Of a stretch of DNA of 44,821 bases, positions 1-9,400 are shown piece after piece. The notes beneath the pieces are model-generated. The model worked only from the letters and a program-made list of their open reading frames with translations. It was not told where the DNA came from and did no database searches. The stretch lies in the IMG/VR virus record IMGVR_UViG_3300028802_000029, positions 1-44,821 of that record. The stretch is one strand, 5' to 3'. The number at the start of each line of letters is the position of its first letter. Positions within the stretch are counted from its first letter, which is position 1. The stretch is from a virus. The position numbers were made by a program, and so were the translations under genes.

Positions 1-148
1 GCAAAACACCACACCCATCCACCGCAGCGAATGCCGCAAAGCGTTCTTCCTGGGCGCGCAACATCTCTTCGCCAGTATCATGGGCGTACTTGAGCCTGAC
101 GCTGAGCCCACGGAGAAGGACCTGGAGCGTATGGATAAGATAGACGCG
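1..148. repeat. Terminal direct repeat, left copy (circular closure)
   Basis: These bases match 44674-44821. Positions 23-148 are identical and only positions 10, 11 and 22 differ. The open reading frame is kept across the joint (offset 44673 is divisible by three). This is what an assembler leaves when a circular or circularly permuted molecule is reported as a linear contig. The three mismatches change two codons (Thr/Ser and His/Gln) and may be strain variants or edge errors. Confidence 0.9.
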
Positions 149-210
149 GAATTGAAGAAGTTCCTGGAGGAGATCAAACAGCCACCACCACCCCCACCGG
201 CGCGGAATTG
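1..210 (+). CDS. Junction-spanning hypothetical protein, C-terminal part
   Basis: This is the 3' part of the gene that begins at 44567; joined across the circle it encodes about 105 residues. The frame here starts at base 2 and ends at TGA 208-210. The visible part has a helical middle (ECRKAFFLGAQHLFASIMG), then a charged helix rich in Glu, Lys and Asp, and ends in a run of six prolines followed by ARN. It is the penultimate gene of the rightward unit; the zinc-ribbon gene follows six bases later. Function is not recognised. Confidence 0.85.
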
Positions 211-215
211 ACCCT

Positions 216-437
216 GTGAGTGATTACCCCGACACGTTCAAGATCTCAGAGGACGGCCGCAGCATCACCTGCCTGCACTGCCACCGCACCAGCTACCACC
301 TGAAGGACGTGGAGCATCTCTACTGCGGCCACTGCCACGTGTTCCACGATGACATTTTCCCACCCGCGCGCGCCTCATGGATCACTTCGCCGCCCCCTGC
401 GTCTGCCCCTGGAGAAACTTCTGATATTGCGCCGTGA
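216..437 (+). CDS. Small zinc-ribbon protein
   Basis: A 73-residue protein starting at GTG. Residues about 19-45 carry two Cys-x2-Cys pairs (CLHCH and CGHCHVFHDD) spaced as in a four-cysteine zinc ribbon, preceded by an ISEDGRSITC strand. Small proteins with this CxxC...YCGxCHVFHDD pattern are common in phage and bacterial genomes and have no assigned role. The tail is Pro/Ser-rich. It is the last gene of the rightward unit and its final 56 bases overlap the 3' end of the giant leftward gene tail to tail. Confidence 0.8.
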   Translation: MSDYPDTFKISEDGRSITCLHCHRTSYHLKDVEHLYCGHCHVFHDDIFPPARASWITSPPPASAPGETSDIAP

Positions 438-3400
438 GCTCCGCCAGGTGCCGGCGATAGCTCGCGGCGGCGGCGGTCCTCCCAGCCTCCTCGGCCGTGA
501 TGGCCGCCTCGTGCGTGGGGCGGAACACGGAGTTATACCACGTATTCGCCGCCTGGTAGGCTTTCTCCTGCTCGGGCGTGCGCCGGTCCTTGAGCCCGCG
601 CAGCGCCCAATATTCATTGTAAAAGCTGCGCACCTGGTCTGGTAGTGCCAGGATGTCTTGCGCGCGCGCCTTCTGCTCCAGGGCCAGGCCCTCGCGTTGC
701 GCCTCGCGATAGCCGTAGTCACTCACGCGCACCACGCGGTTGAGCCCGGGCGTGGCGCTCACGGCCATTTCCATCATGGTCTCAGCCTTGGGGTCCCAGC
801 GGATGAAGTTTTGCACACCCGTTTCCTTGAGCGTCCAGAGCGCCATGGGCTTCATGGAGTCCAGGCCACCGGCGCGCCACTCCAGATCCGGCACTATCGG
901 CCGGCCCAGGAACGGGTCTATGGGCTGGTGGCCCGTGGCGTAGTCGATCCACTTGGCCGGCACGGTGAGCATGGGGTTTATGCCCGGGGTCTGTTGCGCG
1001 CCGAAGTCAAACAGGCCCGTGAGCTCTGGCGCTTTGCCTTCCGCAAATGCTTTGGTGAGCTTGTAGGTGACCCCGGCCAGGAACCGGCTGGATTCATCCC
1101 GGGGCAGCGTGATGAACCGCACGCGCTTGCCGTAATCGCCCCCAGTCTCGTAGCCTATAGGGATCACGTTGTAATTGGTCTTCACGTACTCGGAGATGCC
1201 TCCGAATAATTCCTTGAGCGCCTCGCCCAGGGCGCCGGCCGCCGCCAGGCCCATCAGGAGCGACCAGGCCCCGTCTTTATTCGCCCAGCGCCACCACCAG
1301 CCGGATCTGGTCTTGGGATCACTGGCCCGTTCCCAATCCGAGCGCAAACCCTGCACCCACACATTGTAAAACGGCATGATGGCCCGGGGCACCGAGACTT
1401 TCTTGCCGTGCTTGGCGATGTTTGGCACACCTACGTAATTACGCACCAGCGCGGCCGCCTGCTTGGGCATCATGTGCAGGTGTTCGCGGCCGATCTGGTA
1501 GGCAGCCAGTTTGGGCAGCACGTTGAGGACCTGGCCGTAGAACTCGATCCAGTCAAAGGGCGCGCGCGCCCAGCCCACCATTTTGGCGTAAATCCCCTTG
1601 GCCTCCGAGTCACCCAGGAAATGGTAGCGGCGCAGCAGCTCCGCGAAACTGTCTTGCTGATCGCGGTGCATCACGGGCATGGCATCCCACGGCGTGCCGA
1701 TGGCGAAATTTGCCAGCATCTCGTTCACGAGCGGGTCCGGCAGGCTCTTCATGTAGCGCCGCGCGGCCATGAAATTCTGCATGTAACCCACCGCCAGGCG
1801 AAACCGGCCGAAGTTCACCGGGAGATTCTGCCGCGTGCGCGCGAAGTCCCGCAGCGGCGAAAACAGCAGCATGAAAGACGGGTTGTAAGTGATGAACAGC
1901 GGGTAAAACAATTTGCGGAACCCGTAGTCCAGCGTGCGCACGATGAGGTTTTGGCGTTCGAGACTTTCCTGCTCGAACGTGCGCGCGATGAGCCGATCCA
2001 CGTAATACCACTTGGGCTTACCATCTTCCCACACCTTGAGCAGCCCGCGATCCGGCCGCTCTACCGGCGTCAGGTGCGGCGGTATCCCTTTCATCTTGGC
2101 CGGCTCGATCTCACCCGGGAAATGTGCCTGGAGCAAGTTACGCGTGGCCACCACATCGCGCTGGTGCGCGATCATATTGTTTAGCGCGATGGTCTTGGCC
2201 AGCGTGGCCAGGAACGGGTTGCGGATCTCTTTGAATGTGCCCACCTGTTTGATGATCCAGGGCGAGGCATACGCCTCCAGGTGATCCAGCACGGCAAACG
2301 TGGCGTAGTAATCCCGGTTGGGCAGGAGCGTGCTTTTAAACGTGGCACGGCTGAACAGCTCCACCTTCACCGCTTCCTGCATGGTCTTAAACACCAGGTT
2401 GTGGAAGTAGCGGTTTGCGGATTGCAGGATGGTCATTTTATCCATGCCCAGGTCCCGCCGCATCTTCCTGAGCGCATCACGCGCGGTCTCGGGCGTGTGC
2501 CCCTCCGGGTTGGCCACAGTGGAGCGGTCACCATAGGCGATGCGTTCCAGCATCATGAGCTGGGCGAGCTGGTCCAACGTCATGTCGGCACCTTCCACCA
2601 CCTTCACCACCTTCTCGTGCGTGAGCTGCATCAGGCGGTAGTTTGTGTTATCGCGGAGGAAACCTTGCTCCATGATATTGCGCGGGTCACGGCGCGGGTC
2701 AAACTTGGCGCCGGCTTTCTCAGCCTCTTTGGTCTTCCACCAGATAGGCTCGCCCACGTTGGCCAGGTCCTGGAGCAGCTCGATGGTTTCAGTCTTCCAC
2801 CCCTGCCAATCCATCCGGCGCGCGCGCGCTTCCTCTATCTTCTGCCGCCAGATCTCCTCGCCCTTCTTAAACATGGCCAGGATGTCGTCCTCGCGCTGTT
2901 GCTGCACGGTGAGCACCCCGCGATTTAGGAAGCTCTGCATGTTAAAGAGCGCGGCCTTCACCTCGGGCTTGAGATCCAGCAGATCCCAAAACTCGCGGTA
3001 AAACTTGGGCGCGCGGCTGGCCAGGTCACCAGGGGAATTCATCAGCACACCGATGGCATCCGCGTAGAGCTCTATGGCGCTGCGCCGGTAAGCATCGTAT
3101 GAGGGCGAGACGGTGGCCGGGTTCCACGGCTTCCACCACTGGGAGAGGGCCAGCAGTTCCTCGCGCAGTTCCTTATCCTTCACCACGGAGCCGCCCAGGG
3201 TGTTCTTTAGGTAATTGCGCAGGGTATGGAGCCGGCCGAGCAGGTTGCCGCGTTGTAGGTAATGGTCCGGCAGATAATCCACCAGGTGGCCGAACTCGTG
3301 TTGTAGAGTTTTCGCGGCGTCGTATTCATCCACAAAATTGCGCGGGTCCAGCGTGATGCGGCCAGGGCCTGCGCCGTGGAACATGCCACGCGCGGAGCGC

Positions 3401-6400
3401 ATCTTCTTCAGCTTGGGCAGATCACCCATGAGCGCCTTCACCAGCTTGAGCATTTCCGGCATCTGCACCACGCGCACCAGGTGCATGCCGCCCAGCATAG
3501 TGGGGATCTTCGTGCTGTGTTTGCCACGGTTCACCTTGGCGTAGGGCGAGCCGCCTGCGGGCGCACCGGCTGCCGCCGCCTTGGGTTCTTCCCAGGTGAG
3601 CGCCTGGCTTTTCAGTGTGGGCGGGTTCTTCGCATTGTATTCCTCGCGGCCTTCCTGCACGCGCCACACCTTTTCATCTTTGTGCGGAACACCCATCCAA
3701 GTGTTATTCGGGCTGGCCGGCTCACCCAGCGTGGTGTAGAGCGAGAATATCTGGCCGGCATCGGGCAGAGGGGCAATCACATCCTGCACCACTCCCTCCT
3801 GCACCAGTTGGGCGAGCACATGCGCGTTGATCTTGCCCAGCTCCTCGTAATAGATGAAAGCCATGTCCGCACCCAAAGCGCGGGCGGTCTTGCGCAACCA
3901 AGCTGTGACGGCTGCTTTGTTGTTGAAATCCGCCAGGGCGATGTCTGCAAAGCCGCGCGTGCGCGTGGCCGTGTCACGGAAGATGATGCTGGCCATCCCC
4001 TGGCCGGTCTTGAGTTGTTTACCCACCAGGGCCACGGCGGTTGGGTCTTGGACCTCGCGCCCGAGCAGGTTCGCGTTTTCGGTGCCTGGCGGCGGCGTCA
4101 GGAGCGGGTCCGTTTTGTTACCCAGTTGATAAGGCACAGACTCGAATACATCCGGGTCATGCTTGGATCGTGCGACGTGCACGAATTCGAAGCCATCCAC
4201 AACTATCATGCCGCGAAACCCAGGTATCCTGCTCGTCATATACCGGGCTGCCGCCTTGTCCACCGGGCTGCCGTAGGGCCTGCCACTGGGATGATTGTGC
4301 ACGTGATAAACCCCCACGGCGTTGTGCGCCTTCATCAGGTCAATGATGGCCTGAATGTCCGGCTCGTCACTGGGCATCAGTGTGGCGTAGTTCGGGTGTT
4401 CCGCGGTGCAGGCGTATTCAAACACCACTTTATCGTTCGCATCCACCCCGATGAAACGGCTGGTCTCAAAGCGCGGGTCGCGGAAGATTTGGAAGAGTGG
4501 CCCAGCGGCTTGGATGTTCGGAATGTACTGGCCCAGGACTGAGACCTTACCCTGGCTGATTAGCTGTTGCTGGAAGTTGACGGCGTAGAGATTCGGCTGG
4601 CCCGGTAAGGCACCCGTTCGCAATCGTCCACCACCGGGTTGCTGTTTGACTCCGGCGACTTGTCCTTGCTTAGGCCAGGCGACGGCGGCAACGGCAAAGT
4701 CGAATTCGAGCTGGGCTTTGCGTTGGGCTGGGGTGAGCTTCTTTTCTTCGAGCTGCTGCTGTTCATACTCCTTACTCTCGGTCTTTCCCGCGCGAAGTCG
4801 AGCCAGGATCTCGTTCAAACGTGCAATGGCCTGGTTATAGCCTTCCATGAATGCCTCGTCATGGCCCTGCACACCAGGCGCCGGCACCCAAGCCGGCGTC
4901 ACTTTGAAATTGCCGTGCACCACTTCCTTGACTGTCTTCTTACCCGAGACCAGGGCCAGGGCATCATCCGGCTTCACGCCTTCCATGCGTAGATCGTGCA
5001 TGGCCTGGGCCACTGCGGCCGCGCGTGAGCGTGTGGCTGGTGAGACCTGGTATGGCGCCCGCCGCTCCGCGATGTTGCGCGGGTCGATGTTCTCAATGTC
5101 ACCTTTCACCGCCGCCTTGAGCGCGCGCAGTTTGGTGAGGATTATCGAGAGGTTCCACACGTCTATCTTGTGCCCGCTGTAGAGCAGCATCATTTGCGCG
5201 CGGCTCTGTGTGGTGAGCCGGTTCACGCGGCCGGCTACTTGCACAGTCTCCAGGGCGCTGAACGGTACGCTCATCATGATGACCGTGCGCGGTGCATCCC
5301 CGTAAATATCATCCAGGTTGATCCCAGTGCCACCACTGGCCGGTGTTGCCACCAGAATGCGCAGGTGCGTGTCGTTGAACTCGCGCACGATCTTCTCACG
5401 GTAGCGCCGCTCCGCCTCCGTGGTGCCTCCACCGTAGAGCCGGCCCACGGTGCCTGGCCCGTAAATTTGCTCCAGCCGATCCGCGATGGCATCCAGGTGA
5501 TCGCCCTTGGCCCACATGCCATCCTCCGCACGATAACCATAAAGGACCACCTGGCGGCCCTGGGCGATGTGTTCCTGGGCCAGCTTTATCGCTTCATCCG
5601 CCTTAGCCGCTTCCAGGGCCTGGCGCCCCACCATGAGCTTGAGCGCCTTCACCATGGAGGGCGGCACACCCCGCGCGCGGTAGAAAACCTCCGCCTTAGC
5701 CATGAGATCTTCCATGGCTTTGATCTTGGCCGGTTCCACGGGCACCACCCGGGCAAACACGTCCAGGTTATCCAGGGGCACCTCGCGTTTGATCGCTTTG
5801 CCGTCCCGGTACATGTCGTCAAAGATGCCTTCCAGGGCGTTGGCCATGGTCTCAATGGGCATGTTCGGGTCCGTGGTGAAGTACACCTCAGTTTGCCCGT
5901 TGCGCGTGCGGTAATTGGTCATTATCCCCACGCGCATGAGAGCGGTCTCAGGCCCCACGTTGAGCAGGCTGCGCATATACCAGAGTTGCTCGGGCTGATC
6001 CAGCGGTGTGGCCGTGGCGAAGAGGGCCTGGCGCGCACTCTGCGCCAGGTGATTGCCGATGTGCGCCTTTACCGAGAGGCCCTGGCCGCGCAGGTTATGC
6101 GCCTCGTCGAAGATGATGGTTTCGAAGAGGTCCAGCGGTATGTGGCCGCGTTGGACGTCGAAGTAAGTTGCGATGAGGATTTTCTGGTCCGGCTCGATAG
6201 GCCCACGCTTCCATTGGTGGAGCGGTATGCGGAGGGTCTCCGCTTCCTTGGCAAACGCATCGTCTATGATGCCCTGGCGCTCCGTGATGATGAGCACGGG
6301 TTTGTTAAACCACGTCTGCCACACGTGCGCCACCGCCAGTTCCTCGCGCGTCTTACCCGCGCCGGTCCCGTCAAACAGGCCAAAATCTTCGTGTTGCAAC

Positions 6401-9400
6401 CACGCCGCTAAGATTCGGTTGACTCCATCCCGCTGGTGAGGGGCGAGCTTGGAGCGGACCCATTTGAAGGGTTCGAGGTGGTTGGGGATTTTGAAGAACG
6501 AAGGGAGTAGATCTTCACGGGTGGTTTGGATCTCACGCCGAGCAGAGCTGCCGCTAGGGGGCTGTTTTCGAGGTTTGGATTCGAAAAGCCCACCAAGCTG
6601 AAGCTGGTGACCTCTTCTTCGACTCCGAGCGACTGGCCCTTCGACTGGGATGTTGATTCTTGGTTCATTATCTGTGATCGGGTTTAACGGGTGCCCGAAG
6701 CCCGGGAAATACTGGTTCCGCTCCTCAAGTAACGTCATTTGGCCAGGCTCGTCAAACAGTCCCTGCTGCGTGGTGAGCGGGCCGGCCACCAGTTTCTTCT
6801 TAGCCAGGGCCTCGATCTCCAGCCGTTGGCGTTCCTTGTCGATCCGGGCCTGGTTCTCTTTCTCCAGGGTCTCGAAGCCGTCAATGAATTGCTGGCCCAG
6901 GGCCATCTCGATCTGCGTAAGCTCTTTTTCCTCAGATGCGCTTAATTTGCGCGTGGCCTTTTCTTTGGTCAGTTTCTTGTAGCGTTTGACCAGCTCCACG
7001 TGCGCGTCATCGCCCCGGTGGTATTCCACCTGGTCTTCAGCCAGGGAATACATCCCCTCGAAGATTTGGCTGGGCACCATGCGCACCAGCTCAGGGCTGC
7101 CCGCCACGGAGAGGCGCATGAGCCCCTCGCGCGCTTCCGGTGTGGCCTGGGTGAGCAGGTCGCGGAATTCACCGAGGCGGCCGGCCAGCTCATTGCGCGC
7201 ATTCACCATGTCCGGGTGTGTGGATGGCGTGTTGCGCACAAACTCGAGCACCTCCAGGATGCGCGCTTGTTCAGCTTTGGCCTGGGCCAGGGCAAACTTG
7301 GCGTGTGGCGGGTATTTGATCCCGGAGCGGTCCACCTCCGCGAAGTACGCGGCTATGGCTTCCAGCCTGCGGAATTCATTAGCCCAAACCTGCTCGATCT
7401 GGCCTGGGGTCATGGCGCGCCAGTCCAACATCCCGTTGGCGCGGCGCGGCAGTGTGGGTATTAACTGGCCTTGCGCTTCGGCGGCGGCGGCGGCGCGTGA
7501 TAAGGCGCTGGCTGCGGCTCCAACACCAGCGCCCTGGCCTGCCTGCTCTCTTGTAAGAGCCAGGTGTTGCTGGAGAGTTTTGTCAGGCTGCTCCCGTCCT
7601 TGAATGTCTGCTTGCGTTTCACCGGGCTCCACACTGGGGATGAACTCCTCAAAAATCAACTCTTCACCGCCGTACCGTACTCGAGTGCCTGGGAGGAGCT
7701 GGCGCGGGTCGCGGTTCTTCCAATACCGGCCGTGTTCATCCACGGTCACCGCGCTGTAAGGCACGCGATCTTCCGCCAGCAAGTTGCCCAGGTCCTCGCC
7801 CCGGGTCTGTTTGAGGCGCGCCACGAGCATTTCACGGATGACATCAAACTCCGTCCGGTCATTGAAGAGGCCCTCGGCATGGTCGAGCTCGCGCACTGAG
7901 CGGGCCATGTTCGCAAAGAGCTTCTCGTAATTCTCGATGGACCCGTCTGAATCAATCTTAATCGCGCCGGTGGTCTGGTTCACCGTGGTCTGTGTGTCTT
8001 GCTCCAGCACCAGGGCGAGCGCGCGGGTGAGTTTGCCCACCGCGTCTTCATTCACGGTGGGCTCCTCACCCACGTATTTGAACACACGATCCAGCTTACG
8101 ATCCGGGTACTGTTTGTGATGGGCCAGCACGCGGCCCAGCATCTCGCCAAAGGCATCTGCCACCCCGCCTTTGTTGCCGCGTTTGCGCAGCGTGAGCACG
8201 AAAGGCACGCCGGCATCTATCAGGCCGCGCAGGGTGGCCAGTTCCTTGGGGTTATTACGCGCTTCCACCAGGCTGGGTTGCTGGTAAGCGGCCTGTACCA
8301 GGAGGCGTTGCACGTAATCTACTACACTGGCAGGGCTGGAGAGGATGCCGATGCGGGTATTCCGGTCAATGACATTGGCACCGATGAGCTCACGCATCCA
8401 GCGGGCCATGGCCTCCGCGCTGGAGGTCATTTTGATGGCTAAGAGATGGTCGTGACTGACTTTGGCCGCGTCATTTACGGCCATCGCCTGGTAGGCTTCT
8501 CCTTGTCCGGGTGACGGATTAAGAAGATCCACAAGGAGATTGGCATTAGCCACGCCCTCCGGTGTCGCCAGATCTGTCGGGGGGAGTACCCGTACGATAA
8601 TGTGGTCTGGTGTAGGACGCGGAGGAAGGCCAAATACAGGTGCCTCCGCCTCCATAACTTTGCCAAGTTCTTCACGTTGTGCCGGTGATAACCGCGCCAG
8701 GACCTGGAACCGGCCGTTGCCACCCAGCACGCGGATGATTCCATCAGACCCTTGGGAGACCATGATAGGGCCGTTAGCGGCGCTCACATCATTCGAGGTG
8801 ACCAACTGCGGGATGAACTCCCGCACGTTCTTCATCACCTTCTCCGCCTCGAAAGGGTTCTTGCTGTAGTCTCGCGTATTGCGCAGGGGCGCGTAAAGGG
8901 GATTCGGGTCGAATTGATCCCCGGTATGGCTGCTCTGGATGATTGACATGGGCATCCAGGCGTAGTGCGCGTCTGAGCGGAAAGTTTTACCTTCCCCAGC
9001 TTGGCCCACCACGAAGGTGGGTTTGCCCAACACCACGTCTTGCGGCATGGGCACCGGCGCCGGTGGCGCGGGCGCTGGCGGCTCTGGCGCTTTCGGTGGT
9101 TCGGGCGCTTTGGCAGGTTTGGGCGGGTCCTGCATCAGCTTAAGGATCTCCGCCAAACTACCGCGCGCCACTTCCGCCTTGGTTTCAGGATGCTGGAGCA
9201 CCCACTGGTCACCTTGCTTGAAGTATTCCCAGCCATTGTACTTCTGCACCCCAGGCTCAGGCTCAGGCGGCGTGGGCGCAGGTGGTGCCGGCGCAGGCGG
9301 TGCAGGTTCTACCGGCCCCGGCGCGGCCGGCGCGGGCGCGGCTGGGCCTGGCCCGCCGCCGCCAGGCGGCTGCGGCGCTGCTGGCTGAACGCTATCGCCA

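Noticed and set aside
1-148. Terminal repeat as true physical phage ends
   Set aside because: It lies inside a small gene readable across the joint; an assembly overlap of a circular map is simpler, though not proven.
5170-6411. 413-codon frame opposite the helicase region of the giant gene
   Set aside because: Antisense shadow of conserved helicase motifs.
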